The notes: generated by a model not told the origin, from the sequence alone. 64,000 nucleotides of DNA from Nocardioidaceae bacterium (GCA_030655315.1 JAURVT010000017.1:26392-90391), one strand, 5' to 3'; shown: positions 8,483 through 17,725, counted from the stretch's first letter. Translations and numbers: made by a program.

Positions 8483-9256
8483 TCACAGGGCGGTGCGTCG
8501 GGCCGCCAGGGCCGACGCGGCGACGGCGATCACGACCACCACGAGCAGCGAGCCCGTCGCGTCGCCGATGCCGAGCCACGGCTCGCGGATCGCGTCGGTG
8601 ACGAGCTTGAGCGGCAGCACGTCGGAGATCGAGCGCAGCACGTCGCTCATCACCGCCGGCGGCGGACCACCGACCCCGAGCAGGAACGACGGGAAGAACA
8701 GGAGCAGCCCGGTGGCCTGCGCGGCCCGCGCGGAGGGCATCACGGTGCCGAGCAGGACGCCGATGCTCACGAACGCGAGCGACCCGGCGAGGATCCCGAG
8801 GCCCACCCGGACCGGGTCCTCCACGGCCGGCACCCCGTAGACCGGTGCGGCGACGGCGAGCAGGAGCAGGCACGAGACGGCGATCGCGAGCAGGCCGGTG
8901 ACGGCCTGCGCCAGGGCGAACGACCAGCGCGGGAAGCCCGACGCGGCCAGGCGCCTCAGCACGCCCCGCTCGCGGTACGACGCGATGTGCACCGGCAGCA
9001 TGATCAGGCCGGTGGCGCCGATGACCACGGTGAAGTACGACGCGACGTACCACTGGGTCGGGTCGACGGGGAACGCCGCGTCGGCGTCCGTGCCGAACGA
9101 TCCCCCGATGATCAGCATCGACACGATCGGGAACGCGAGGACGAACGTCAGCGTGAGCGGGTCCCTCAGCAGCAGGCGGAGCTCGGCCGTCACCAGCCGG
9201 CGGGTCGCTGACGGGTGGGAGGAGGAGGTGGTCGGGGCGTGCACGGTAGTGGTCAT
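8483..9256 (-). CDS. ABC-2 type exporter permease
   Basis: This 257-residue protein has about six transmembrane helices (first LTFVLAFPIVSMLIIGG, then YFTVVIGATGLIMLPVHIASYRERGVLRRL, the ABC-2 signature loop). It forms an exporter with the ATPase encoded immediately upstream; ATG at 9256 overlaps the ATPase stop (ATGA). Exporters of this size act in antibiotic, peptide or lipid efflux; the substrate is not evident. It lies in one unit with the two-component system. Confidence 0.9.
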   Translation of the reverse strand: MTTTVHAPTTSSSHPSATRRLVTAELRLLLRDPLTLTFVLAFPIVSMLIIGGSFGTDADAAFPVDPTQWYVASYFTVVIGATGLIMLPVHIASYRERGVLRRLAASGFPRWSFALAQAVTGLLAIAVSCLLLLAVAAPVYGVPAVEDPVRVGLGILAGSLAFVSIGVLLGTVMPSARAAQATGLLLFFPSFLLGVGGPPPAVMSDVLRSISDVLPLKLVTDAIREPWLGIGDATGSLLVVVVIAVAASALAARRTAL

Positions 9257-10227
9257 CGCAGGACTCCGGTGGGCGCGGGGATGGTGGGCAGGGGCTCCGG
9301 GCCGTCGAGCAGCCGCAGCAGGGCGGTCTCGAGGTCCGGGACGTCGACGCGCAGGTCGGCCGGGATGCTCCCCCGGCCGACGAGCCACGCGCCCACGTGG
9401 GCGATGCTCGACCGGTCGCCCCGCACGGTCACCTGGCCGTCCGCGCCGACCTCGACGTGGTGGACCCCGGTCAGGTCGTCCACGGCGTGGACGACGCCGG
9501 CGGGGTCGGACGTCGTGCCGAAGCGGGTCGTGACGACGCCGCCGTGGCGGGTCACGAGCTCGGCCGGTGTGCCGGCGTCGAGCACCTGCCCCGCCCGCAG
9601 CGCGACCACCCGGTCGCACAGGACCTCCGCCTCGTCCAGCTCGTGGGTGACCAGCAGGACCGTCGTGCCGGCGTCCCGCAGCTGCGCGACCGACGACCAG
9701 ACCTCGCGCCGGGCGGCCGGGTCGAGGCCCTGCGTGAGCTCGTCGAGGATCACCAGCCGCGGCTGGTTCAGCAGGGCCAGCACGAGGAACAGCCGCTGCT
9801 GCTCGCCGCCGCTCATCGTGCCGAACGCCGAGCGCAGCTTGCCGGCCAGGCCGAACCGCTCGAGCAGGCCGTCGGCGTCGCGGGCCCGTCGGGTCGAGAA
9901 CAGCGCCACGGCCTCCCCCACCCGCAGGCGGTCGGGCAGCGACGAGCTCTGCAGCTGGCTGCCGACCAGGGGCCGCAGGCGGTCCGCGTCGCGGACGGGG
10001 TCGAGGCCGAGCACGCGGACGGTGCCCGCGTCGGGCCGACGCAGGCCCTGCACGCACTCGACGGCCGTGGTCTTGCCGGCGCCGTTGGCCCCGATGAGGC
10101 CGACGACCTCACCGGCGGAGACGTCGAGGTCGAGCCGGTCGACGGCGACCCGGCCGCCGTAGGACTTCGTCAGCCCCCGGACGGTGACGACCCGGTGGTC
10201 GTCGATGGCGGTGGTGGTGGGGTTCAT
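9253..10227 (-). CDS. ABC transporter ATP-binding protein
   Basis: This 324-residue ATPase energises the ABC-2 exporter. It shows Walker A GANGAGKTT, Q-loop region VGSQLQSSSLPD, signature MSGGEQQR, Walker B LVILDELTQGLDP and switch VTHELDEA. About 90 C-terminal residues form an extension common in DrrA-like drug-exporter ATPases. Walker B has DELTQ where DEPT is most usual. It is the first gene of a probable four-gene operon with the permease, kinase and regulator. Confidence 0.93.
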   Translation of the reverse strand: MNPTTTAIDDHRVVTVRGLTKSYGGRVAVDRLDLDVSAGEVVGLIGANGAGKTTAVECVQGLRRPDAGTVRVLGLDPVRDADRLRPLVGSQLQSSSLPDRLRVGEAVALFSTRRARDADGLLERFGLAGKLRSAFGTMSGGEQQRLFLVLALLNQPRLVILDELTQGLDPAARREVWSSVAQLRDAGTTVLLVTHELDEAEVLCDRVVALRAGQVLDAGTPAELVTRHGGVVTTRFGTTSDPAGVVHAVDDLTGVHHVEVGADGQVTVRGDRSSIAHVGAWLVGRGSIPADLRVDVPDLETALLRLLDGPEPLPTIPAPTGVLR

Positions 10228-10307
10228 GGATCCCAGCCTCGTCGCCCGGCCGTCCCCGCACATCGGCCCGCGGGCAGAGATCCGGGTCGGCCCAGGGGCC
10301 GAGCCGG

Positions 10308-11102
10308 TCAGGCCGTGCGAGCCGCGGTGATGCCTCCGTCGACGGGGATGACGGCGCCGTGGACGTAGGCGGCGTCGTCCGAGACGACCCACGCCACGGC
10401 GGCGGCGACCTCGTCCGGCGTGCCGGGACGTCCGGCGGGGGTGCCGGCGGTCATCGCCGTGACGACGTCGTCGGCGCCGTCGTTGACCGGGGTGCGGGTC
10501 GCGCCGGGCGCGACGGTGTTGACCCGCACGCCCGACGGGCCGAACTCGGCCGCCCAGCTGCGGGCCAGCTGCGCCTCGGCCGCCTTGGTGGCGGAGTAGA
10601 AGCCGACGAACGGGTGCCCGACGGTCGCCATCCAGGAGCCGATGACGACGATCGAGGCATGGCCGTGGTCGACCATCCCGGGAGCGAGGGCCGCGGTGAG
10701 GACGTGCGGCGCCCGGACGTTCACGGCGAAGGTCGCCTGGAGGTCGTCGTCGGTGAGGGCGAGGGTGTCGACGGCCGGGCAGAGGGCGGCGTTGTGCACC
10801 AGGAGGTCGACCGGGCCGCCGAGAGCGTCGACCCACGCGCGGGCGGTGTCGCGCAGCTCGTCGGGCGCGGCGGTGAGGTCGGCGGCCACGAAGACCGCCG
10901 CGCCCCCGGCACGCTCGATCTCGGCGACGACCGACCCGCCCCGGGCGGCGTCGCGTCCGGTCACGACCACGTGGGCGCCGCGCGACGCGAGGAGCCGCGC
11001 GGTGGCGGCCCCGATCCCGCTGGTGGAGCCGGTGACGACGGCGCGACGGCCCGCGAGGGGCGAGGTGACGGAGGAGGGCTGGGTGGTGGTCGATGAGGTC
11101 AT
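10308..11102 (-). CDS. Short-chain dehydrogenase/reductase (classical SDR)
   Basis: This 264-residue NAD(P)-dependent oxidoreductase has the cofactor motif TGSTSGIG near residue 24, the NAA motif (LLVHNAAL), catalytic Ser in VVIGSW and Tyr-Lys in FYSATKAA, then the VNTVAPGATRTP segment. ATG at 11102 is used. The divergent MmyB-type regulator lies 100 bp away with an inverted repeat between them, an arrangement seen three times in this window for such regulators and a reductase or pump. The substrate is unknown. Confidence 0.9.
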   Translation of the reverse strand: MTSSTTTQPSSVTSPLAGRRAVVTGSTSGIGAATARLLASRGAHVVVTGRDAARGGSVVAEIERAGGAAVFVAADLTAAPDELRDTARAWVDALGGPVDLLVHNAALCPAVDTLALTDDDLQATFAVNVRAPHVLTAALAPGMVDHGHASIVVIGSWMATVGHPFVGFYSATKAAEAQLARSWAAEFGPSGVRVNTVAPGATRTPVNDGADDVVTAMTAGTPAGRPGTPDEVAAAVAWVVSDDAAYVHGAVIPVDGGITAARTA

Positions 11103-11149
11103 GGACCCAGTCCACCCGCCGCCGGGCCGCCGCACCAGGGCAGGCCCTG

Positions 11150-11170
11150 CCTGGTCACGGCATGACCAGG
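11150..11170. promoter_or_regulatory. Inverted repeat between SDR and MmyB-type regulator
   Basis: CCTGGTCA-CGGCA-TGACCAGG is a perfect 8-bp inverted repeat with a 5-nt spacer, 33 nt before the regulator start. A second, less perfect repeat (CCAGGGCAGG...CTGCCTGG) adjoins it at 11135-11154. This is a candidate operator for the regulator. Confidence 0.5.
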
Positions 11171-11202
11171 TGCACCGTCGGCGGCGTCCCTACGATGGAC
11201 CC

Positions 11203-12105
11203 GTGCCCGTCGACCGTTCCGCCCTGGGGGCGTTCCTGCGCTCGCGACGCGACCGGCTGACCCCGGCCCAGGCCGGGATCGCCCCGTTCCCCGGACCGCG
11301 GCGCGTGCCCGGTCTGCGCAAGGAGGAGCTCGCCGTCCTCGCCGGCCTCAGCCCCGACCACTACAGCCGCCTCGAGCAGGGGCGGCAGTCGACGGTGGGC
11401 GACGACGTCGTGGAGGCACTGGCGCGGGCACTGCGTCTCGACGAGGTCGAGCGCGCCCACCTGAGCGACCTCGCGGCCCCCGTGCGACGTCGCCCCGAGG
11501 CCTGGGGCGTCGCCCAGCGTCCCGAGGCGGCCCTGCTGCGGATGATGTCGACGCTCGACCACGTGCCGGCCCTCGTGCTCGGTCGCCACACGCGGATCCT
11601 GGCCTGCAACGACCTGCTGCGGTCGGTGCTCGGGGCCGAGGTGACCACCGGGTCGCTGCTGGTGCGGTGGCTCTTCCTGGACCCCCGGGCGCGGGAGCGC
11701 ATCGTGAACTGGGCCGACTACGCGATGCCCGCGGTCGGGGCGCTGCGCTACGAGGTGGGGCGCCACCCCGGCGACCGCCACCTCGCCGCGCTCGTCACCG
11801 AGCTGCGGACCGCGGACGACGACGTCGCGCGCTGGTGGGAGGCGCACGGCGTCACCGACCAGACGTCGGTGCCCAAGCTGATCGACCACCCCGTCGTCGG
11901 CCGGCTCCGCTTCGGCATCGAGATGCTGACCACGCCGCACGACGCCGAGCAGCGCCTGGTCGTCTACACGGTCGAGCCGGCCTCGGCGACGGAGCAGGCG
12001 CTCCCGCTGCTGCACTCCTGGGGATCGGTCGGTGCGCCGCACGACGCGGAGCAGGCCGGTGACGGGGTCAGCCCGGCGTCAGCTCCTGGGCGAGCATCAC
12101 GATGA
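11203..12105 (+). CDS. HTH regulator with MmyB-like ligand domain
   Basis: This 300-residue protein begins with an XRE-type HTH (FLRSRRDRLTPAQAG..., then RVPGLRKEELAVLAGLSPDHYSRLEQG) and continues with the MmyB-like, PAS-related sensing domain (RILACNDLLRSVLG, the late VVYTVEPASATEQALPLL). Such regulators commonly repress a divergent oxidoreductase, here the SDR. GTG at 11203 is in frame and close to the inverted repeat. The final 38 bp overlap the convergent glyoxalase gene, and the C-terminal ~18 residues are low-complexity compared with relatives. Confidence 0.87.
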   Translation: MPVDRSALGAFLRSRRDRLTPAQAGIAPFPGPRRVPGLRKEELAVLAGLSPDHYSRLEQGRQSTVGDDVVEALARALRLDEVERAHLSDLAAPVRRRPEAWGVAQRPEAALLRMMSTLDHVPALVLGRHTRILACNDLLRSVLGAEVTTGSLLVRWLFLDPRARERIVNWADYAMPAVGALRYEVGRHPGDRHLAALVTELRTADDDVARWWEAHGVTDQTSVPKLIDHPVVGRLRFGIEMLTTPHDAEQRLVVYTVEPASATEQALPLLHSWGSVGAPHDAEQAGDGVSPASAPGRASR

Positions 12106-12505
12106 TGCCGCTGGGGCCCCGGAGGTAGGTCAGCCGGTAGACGTCCTCGTAGGTCGCGACACCGCGCAGGGGGTGGCAGCCGTGCCGCGCGGCGATCTCC
12201 AGCGCCGCGTCGAGGTCGTCGACGGAGAACGCGACGCGGTGCATGCCGATCTCGTTCGGTCGGGTCGGCGTGGTCTCGATGGCCTCGGGGTGGAGGTATT
12301 CGAAGAGCTCGAGGCGGCCCGCGCCGTCAGGCGTCTGCAGCATGGCGATCCGGGCGTGGTTGCCGTCGAGCCCGACCGCGGTGTCGGTCCAGTCGCCGCT
12401 CACGGTGTCACGGCCGAGGAGGGTCAGGCCCAGATCGGTGAAGAACGCGATGGTCGCGTCGAGGTCGCGGACGGCGATCCCAACGTTCTCGAGCTTGATG
12501 GCCAT
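12068..12505 (-). CDS. VOC/glyoxalase-family protein
   Basis: This 145-residue metalloprotein-fold protein has two beta-alpha-beta-beta-beta modules: IKLENVGIAVRDLDATIAFFTDLG and GMHRVAFSVDDLDAALEIAARHG, ending YLRGPSGIIVMLAQEL. Potential metal ligands are in the NVGIAV, RLELFEY and HRVAF segments. Members act as glyoxalases, dioxygenases or resistance proteins; nothing here selects one. It overlaps the end of the convergent regulator by 38 bp. Confidence 0.85.
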   Translation of the reverse strand: MAIKLENVGIAVRDLDATIAFFTDLGLTLLGRDTVSGDWTDTAVGLDGNHARIAMLQTPDGAGRLELFEYLHPEAIETTPTRPNEIGMHRVAFSVDDLDAALEIAARHGCHPLRGVATYEDVYRLTYLRGPSGIIVMLAQELTPG

Positions 12506-12536
12506 CTGGTCACGCTACCGAGTCCGGTGACGGCCG

Positions 12537-13094
12537 TCACGTGCCGTCGGCGTCGTCGACCAGCCGGCAGGGGCCGACGGGGCCGTCGGCGATGCCGATC
12601 GAGCCCGCAGACCCGTCGCGGGTCAGGGCGGCCGTGATGACGAGGGTCCTGCCCCCGGCTACGTCTCGGCGGTCCAGCGTCACCGTGATGCCGTCGCCGC
12701 CCAGGGTGTAGACGGACCGGCTGCGGTAGGAGAGGTCGACCGGCGCCTCCCGGTAGCGCCCGGGCGCGCACTTCTGCTGCCGACCGAGGTACTGGACGTC
12801 CGCGGCGACGCCCTGCTCCTCGAGCGCGCGCTCGAGCCCCGCCGCGTCCTCGAGCCGGTTGACCTCGACCTCGACGATTCCCCCGGGCCTCGCGTCGACG
12901 GCGAAGGCGGGGGTCGTGGACAGCGAGACGACGGCGACGGCGCCGCAGACGACCGCCACGGTCGCCGCGGCGACGCCCTGGGGCCAGTGGACCGGCCGCC
13001 ACCGTCGTCGTCGGTCGACGGGACGGCCGACCTGCACGGTGGCGCGCAGCTCGTGGAGCAGCTGGGTCTCGAACGTGTCGAGGGGTGGGGTCAT
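12537..13094 (-). CDS. Single-pass membrane protein, probable anti-sigma factor
   Basis: This 185-residue protein has a ~35-residue cytoplasmic N-terminus, one transmembrane helix near residues 39-65 (GVAAATVAVVCGAVAVVSLST) and an extracytoplasmic C-terminal part with cysteines C108 and near the end. Its ATG overlaps the stop of the ECF sigma-factor gene (ATGA), the usual arrangement for a cognate membrane-bound anti-sigma factor. No ZAS zinc motif (HxxxCxxC) is present, so the anti-sigma role rests on context only. Confidence 0.6.
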   Translation of the reverse strand: MTPPLDTFETQLLHELRATVQVGRPVDRRRRWRPVHWPQGVAAATVAVVCGAVAVVSLSTTPAFAVDARPGGIVEVEVNRLEDAAGLERALEEQGVAADVQYLGRQQKCAPGRYREAPVDLSYRSRSVYTLGGDGITVTLDRRDVAGGRTLVITAALTRDGSAGSIGIADGPVGPCRLVDDADGT

Positions 13095-13666
13095 CGGCTG
13101 GGCCTTCCGTTCGCCTCGAGGGAGGTCGTCGACCCGGTGTGGAGGCCGAGCGCCTTCTGCGCCCGGTGCAGGCGGACGCGGGCGGCACCGGGTCTGATGT
13201 GGAGCACCGCCGCCGCCTCGGCGACGCTCAGCTGGTCGAGGACGACGAGCTCGAACACGGCGCGCGGACCGGGCGTCAGCGCCTCGAGACGCCGGTACAG
13301 ACCCCGTGCCTCCTGCTCGGCGTCGATCCTCGCCGTCGCGTTCTCGATCGCGTCCGGCTGCAGCTCGCGTCGTCCACCGGCCCGGTCGACCGCACGGGCG
13401 CGCCTCGCCCGCTGCCGGTGCTCCATCAGGACCGTGTGGCGGGCGATCCCGAAGATCCATCCACGGGCCGAGCCGCTGGACGGGTCGAACCGCGACGCCG
13501 CGCCGATGGCGGCCAGGAACGTGTCGGCGACGAGGTCGGCAGCCGTGTGGGGGTCGTCGACGCGGCGTGCCACGAACCGCTGCACGGCCGGCAGGTGCTC
13601 GCGGTAGAAGGTCTCCAACGCGTCCGGGTCGGTCCCGATCCGTCGCACGTCGCTCGAGGCAGTCAC
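13091..13666 (-). CDS. ECF-type RNA polymerase sigma factor
   Basis: This 191-residue protein has region 2 (FYREHLPAVQRFVARRVDD...LVADTFLAAIGAA...GWIFGIARHTVLMEHRQ) and region 4 (LEALTPGPRAVFELVVLDQLSVAEAAAVLHIRPGAARVRLHRAQKAL). It directs RNA polymerase to a small stress regulon. It is translationally coupled to the putative membrane anti-sigma gene, suggesting an envelope signal. Its own promoter probably lies in the 73-bp gap toward the acyl-CoA synthetase gene; no obvious GGAAC/CGTC pair was identified. Confidence 0.92.
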   Translation of the reverse strand: MTASSDVRRIGTDPDALETFYREHLPAVQRFVARRVDDPHTAADLVADTFLAAIGAASRFDPSSGSARGWIFGIARHTVLMEHRQRARRARAVDRAGGRRELQPDAIENATARIDAEQEARGLYRRLEALTPGPRAVFELVVLDQLSVAEAAAVLHIRPGAARVRLHRAQKALGLHTGSTTSLEANGRPSR

Positions 13667-13739
13667 ACCCGTACTTTGCCGACGGTGGGCCGGGCGTTAC
13701 ATCGACGCGGCACCGATGCTCCTCGGGGCGACCGGGTTC

Positions 13740-15374
13740 TCAGCCCGGTGCGACGAGCCCGAGCTCGGCGGTCGACGTCTCGCGCATGGCGACCTTGCGG
13801 ATCTTGCCGGTGACCGTCATGGGGAACTCGTCCACGACCCGCACGTACCGCGGGATCTTGAAGTGGGCGAGCCTGCCGTCGCAGTACGCCCGCACCGCGG
13901 CCGCGTCGAGGGGCTCCGCGCCCGCCTTCATCCGGATCCAGGCGCAGAGCTCCTCGCCGTACCGCGGGTCGGGGACGCCGATCACCTGGACGTCCTCGAT
14001 GTCGGGGTGGGCGTAGAGGAAGTCCTCGACCTCGCGCGGGTAGACGTTCTCGCCGCCGCGGATCACCATGTCCTTGATCCGGCCGACGACGTTGCAGTAC
14101 CCGTCGTCGCGCATCTCGGCGAGGTCGCCGGTGTGCATCCAGCCGTCGGCGTCGATCGCCTCGGCGGTCTTCTCCGGGTCGTCCCAGTAGCCGAGCATCA
14201 CCGAGTAGCCCCGGGTGCAGAACTCGCCCGCCTGGCCCCGCTCGACCGTCTCCCCGGTGACCGGGTCGACGATCTTGATCTCCAGGTGCGGGTGCACGCG
14301 GCCGATCGACGCGGTGCGGCGCTCGAGGTCGTCGTCGCTGCGGGTCTGGCACGCGACGGGCGAGGTCTCGGTCATGCCGAAGGCGATGGACACCTCGGCC
14401 ATCCCCATGTCCTCGATGCACCGCTTCATCACCTCGACCGGGCACACCGAGCCCGCCATGATCCCGGTACGCAGGCTCGACAGGTCGTGCTCGGCGAACG
14501 TCGGGTGGTTCTGCATGGCGATGAACATCGTGGGCACCCCGTAGACGCCCGTGCACCTCTCGGCGGCGATGGTCCGCAGCGTCGCCTCGGCGTCGAACCC
14601 GGGCGCGGGGATCACCATGGTGGTGCCGTGCGAGGTGCATCCGAGGTTCGCCATCACCATGCCGAAGCAGTGGTAGAAGGGCACCGGGATGCACAGCCGG
14701 TCGTCGGGGCCGAGGTTGATCAGCTCGGTGGTGAAGTAGCCGTTGTTGAGGATGTTGCGGTGGCTCAGGGTCGCGCCCTTGGGACGGCCCGTGGTGCCGG
14801 AGGTGTACTGGATGTTGATCGCGTCGTCGGGTGCGAGCGTGGCCAGGCGCTCGGCCACCGCGCCGGCGGCGACGGCCGTGCCCTCCTCGGCCAGCGCGGA
14901 CCAGTCGTCGGTGTCGACCAGGACGACCCGCTCGAGCGCCCCGCACTGGTCGCGGGTCTCGGCGATCATCGCGGCGTAGTCGCTTGTCTTGAAGCTGCTG
15001 GCCGCGAACAGCACGCGCATGCCGGACTGGTTGGCCGCGTAGACGAACTCGTGCGTCCGGTAGGCCGGGTTGACGTTGACGAGGACGGCGCCGATCTTGG
15101 CCGTCGCGTACTGGACCACCGTCCACTCGGCGCAGTTGGGCGCCCAGATGCCCACCCGGTCGCCCGTGGCGATGCCGTGCGCGAGGAGCCCGCGCGCCAG
15201 GGCGTCGACGTCGGCGTCGAGCTCGGCCCACGTCCAGCGCCGACCACTGGCCACCTCGACGAGCGCCTCACCGTCCGCGTGGGCGGCCACGGTGCGCTCG
15301 AAGTTGGCCCCGATGGTCTCCTCGAGGAGCGGCGTGTCACCGGGGTCGCTGTCCTGGGCGGCGAGGGTGCTCAT
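13740..15374 (-). CDS. Fatty-acyl-CoA synthetase (AMP-binding, FadD-like)
   Basis: This 544-residue enzyme activates a carboxylic acid with ATP and CoA to acyl-CoA. The P-loop is YTSGTTGRPKGATLSH, followed by GMTETSP, the adenylate site HTGDLAEMRDDGY, the hinge GRIKDMVIRGGENVYPREVE and the C-terminal catalytic lysine in TGKIRK. Length and the PFYHCFGMVMANLGC segment are those of medium-chain FadD-type ligases similar to AcsF-like/FadD3 proteins. It stands alone, with a 66-bp gap to the MFS gene. Confidence 0.92.
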   Translation of the reverse strand: MSTLAAQDSDPGDTPLLEETIGANFERTVAAHADGEALVEVASGRRWTWAELDADVDALARGLLAHGIATGDRVGIWAPNCAEWTVVQYATAKIGAVLVNVNPAYRTHEFVYAANQSGMRVLFAASSFKTSDYAAMIAETRDQCGALERVVLVDTDDWSALAEEGTAVAAGAVAERLATLAPDDAINIQYTSGTTGRPKGATLSHRNILNNGYFTTELINLGPDDRLCIPVPFYHCFGMVMANLGCTSHGTTMVIPAPGFDAEATLRTIAAERCTGVYGVPTMFIAMQNHPTFAEHDLSSLRTGIMAGSVCPVEVMKRCIEDMGMAEVSIAFGMTETSPVACQTRSDDDLERRTASIGRVHPHLEIKIVDPVTGETVERGQAGEFCTRGYSVMLGYWDDPEKTAEAIDADGWMHTGDLAEMRDDGYCNVVGRIKDMVIRGGENVYPREVEDFLYAHPDIEDVQVIGVPDPRYGEELCAWIRMKAGAEPLDAAAVRAYCDGRLAHFKIPRYVRVVDEFPMTVTGKIRKVAMRETSTAELGLVAPG

Positions 15375-15431
15375 GACCGAACCCTAGAGCCCACGTGACG
15401 TGGAGCACACCTGCGTCCGGCGGCGGGCGCG

Positions 15432-16673
15432 TCAGGGCGCGCTCGTCAGCCGGAGCGCGAGCAGGGAGGCCGCCGCGAGGGCGAGGACGACCAGCGCCAT
15501 CGGGACGGCGGTCCCTGCACCACCGAGCCCGGCGACGGGTGCGACGACGCCGGCCGCCGTCCACTGCAGGAAGCCGATGACGGCGGACCCGGTGCCGGGG
15601 TGCTCGGGCACCTCGCCCGAGGCCATCGCACCGGCATTGGGACCGACGAGCCCCTGTGCCGACATCAGCACCAGGAAGCCGACCAGGGCGAGCCCGAGCG
15701 GCATGTCGAGCCAGAGGGCACCCACGAGGAGCAGCACGCCGGCCGCCGACGTCGCCACGAGGCCCGCCGCGATCACCCGACGGGTCGGGACCCGCCCGGC
15801 GAGCCGTGCGGCCACCAGCGTGGCGACCGTCAGGCCGAGAGCGTTGACGGCGAAGTCGACCGCGTACCAGCCCGGCGACAGGCCGTTCATCGACTGCAGC
15901 ACGAAGGCGGAGGTCGCGACGTAGGCGAAGGTGATGCCCATCGAGGACGCCACCACCACCAGGTACCCCCGGAAGGACCGCCGCCGCAGCACCTGGCCCA
16001 CCGGCCCGAGCAGGGACGCCAGGCCACCGCCGTGCCGGCGCCCTGCAGGCAGGGACTCGTCGAGCGTGAGCGCGACCGACGCGACCATGACGACGCTCCA
16101 GGCGGCCAGCAGCCAGAACGACACCCGCCAGTCCGAGAGCGTGAGGACCAGGGCGCCGACGAGCGGGCCGACGATCGGCGCGACCCCGGCCACGCCCTGG
16201 ACGAGATTGAGCCCACCGACCAGTCGCGGACCCGACGCGAGGTCGACGACGACCGACCGGGCGATCACCATCGCCCAGCCTCCGGCGAGGCCCTGGACGA
16301 GACGGGCGACCATCATCAGGGTGATGCCGGGGGTGGTCGCGCACACCACCGACGCCAGCGTCATCACCACCAGCGCCACGAGCAGGGGGCGGCGTCGGCC
16401 CAGGCGGTCCGAGACCGGACCGCCGACGAGCTGGCCGAGGGCCATCCCCACGAAGAACGTGGTCAGCGTCAGCTGCACCTGCGTGGCCCCGACCCCCAGC
16501 TCGTCCGCGACCAGGGGGAACGCCGGGACGTACATGTCGGTCGCCAGCGGCGCGATCATGGTCAGGAGCGTCACGTTCACGAGCACGACGACGGGCAGCC
16601 CCGTGCCAGGTGCCGCGTCGCCCGGGGTGCGGTCGCGTGCGGGACGCGGCCCCGTCGCTCCGGTGGTGCTCAT
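15432..16673 (-). CDS. MFS multidrug transporter, Bcr/CflA type
   Basis: This 413-residue membrane protein has about 12 helices. LLTMIAPLATDMYVPAFP in helix 1 is the Bcr/CflA hallmark, and GGPVSDRLGRRRPLL is MFS motif A. It is a proton-driven drug exporter. ATG at 16673 has AAGGAG 7 nt upstream. It is divergent from an MmyB-type regulator, with a perfect 10-bp inverted repeat in the gap, so substrate-induced de-repression is likely (inference). Confidence 0.92.
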   Translation of the reverse strand: MSTTGATGPRPARDRTPGDAAPGTGLPVVVLVNVTLLTMIAPLATDMYVPAFPLVADELGVGATQVQLTLTTFFVGMALGQLVGGPVSDRLGRRRPLLVALVVMTLASVVCATTPGITLMMVARLVQGLAGGWAMVIARSVVVDLASGPRLVGGLNLVQGVAGVAPIVGPLVGALVLTLSDWRVSFWLLAAWSVVMVASVALTLDESLPAGRRHGGGLASLLGPVGQVLRRRSFRGYLVVVASSMGITFAYVATSAFVLQSMNGLSPGWYAVDFAVNALGLTVATLVAARLAGRVPTRRVIAAGLVATSAAGVLLLVGALWLDMPLGLALVGFLVLMSAQGLVGPNAGAMASGEVPEHPGTGSAVIGFLQWTAAGVVAPVAGLGGAGTAVPMALVVLALAAASLLALRLTSAP

Positions 16674-16746
16674 CAGATCTCCTTCGACGACGGGGGGGGC
16701 CGGGACCGGCTCGTCCCCATTCGAACCGATCCGCGCCGCAGCGGGG

Positions 16747-16778
16747 AGTCCCTGTCCAGGGGTGCCTCGACAGGGACT
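16747..16778. promoter_or_regulatory. Perfect inverted repeat between MFS pump and its regulator
   Basis: AGTCCCTGTC at 16747-16756 and GACAGGGACT at 16769-16778 are perfect 10-bp inverted repeats with a 12-nt spacer, centred midway between the divergent starts. This is the candidate operator. Confidence 0.6.
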
Positions 16779-16813
16779 GTCTGCGTCCCGGGAGAGCACC
16801 TAGCGTGGAGCAC

Positions 16814-17701
16814 ATGGACAACCGCGCCGAGGTGAGCGACTTCCTGAGGTCCCGTCGGGCCAGACTCACCCCGCGGCAGGTCGGGCTCCCGAGCAGTGGC
16901 ACCCGCCGGGTGCCCGGGCTGCGACGCAGTGAGGTCGCGACCCTGGCCGGGCTCAGCGTGGAGTACTACACCCGGCTCGAGCGCGGCGCCGTCAGCGGCG
17001 CCTCGTCCGAGATGCTCCACGCGATCGCCGTCGCGCTCCGGCTCGACGACGCCGAGCGCGCGTACCTGTTCGACCTCGCCCGCGCGGCCGGTCCCGTCGG
17101 CCGCACCCCCCGGCGCCGGAGCGCCCGCACCTGGGTGCCGCACGAGAGCCTGCAGTGGGTGCTCGACGCCATCACCGTCGGACCCGCCTTCGTCCGCAAC
17201 GGACGGATGGACCTGCTCGCGTGCAACGCGTTGGCCCGGGCGTTCTACAAGGACGTGTTCGACATGCCCGGGCAGCGGCCCAACCTGGCGCACCACACCT
17301 TCCTGGACGAGCGTGCCCGCGACTTCTACCCCGACTGGGACCTGTTCGCCGACGTCGCCGTGTCCATCCTGCGCACCGAGGCCGGACGCGACCCCCACGA
17401 CCGGGAGCTGCAGGACCTCGTCGGCCAGCTCTCCACCCGCAGCCCCGAGTTCGCCGCCCGGTGGGGTCGCCAGGACGTCCGCCACCACGGCACCGGGTCC
17501 AAGACGTGGAACCACGACGTCGTCGGCGAGATGACCCTCGCCTTCGAGGGCCTCGAGATGGCCGCCGAGCCCGGGCTCACCCTCACCGTCTACGTCGCCG
17601 AGCCCGGGTCGCCGTCGGCCGAGCGCCTGTCGCTGCTCGCCTCGTGGGCCGCGAGCCAGCAGACGCCCGCGCCCCGCGACACGGCCGCCCGCACCGACTG
17701 A
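16814..17701 (+). CDS. HTH regulator with MmyB-like ligand domain
   Basis: This 295-residue protein has an XRE HTH (FLRSRRARLTPRQVG, VPGLRRSEVATLAGLSVEYYTRLERG) and an MmyB-like domain (DLLACNALARAFYKDVF..., WNHDVVGEMTLAFEGLEM, LTVYVAEPGSPSAERLSLLASW). It probably controls itself and the divergent Bcr/CflA pump. ATG at 16814 is chosen; an in-frame GTG at 16805 would add VEH. The downstream lipoprotein gene begins 24 bp after its stop and may be co-transcribed. Confidence 0.9.
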   Translation: MDNRAEVSDFLRSRRARLTPRQVGLPSSGTRRVPGLRRSEVATLAGLSVEYYTRLERGAVSGASSEMLHAIAVALRLDDAERAYLFDLARAAGPVGRTPRRRSARTWVPHESLQWVLDAITVGPAFVRNGRMDLLACNALARAFYKDVFDMPGQRPNLAHHTFLDERARDFYPDWDLFADVAVSILRTEAGRDPHDRELQDLVGQLSTRSPEFAARWGRQDVRHHGTGSKTWNHDVVGEMTLAFEGLEMAAEPGLTLTVYVAEPGSPSAERLSLLASWAASQQTPAPRDTAARTD

Positions 17702-17725
17702 CCCACTACCCCGCCAGGAGCCACC

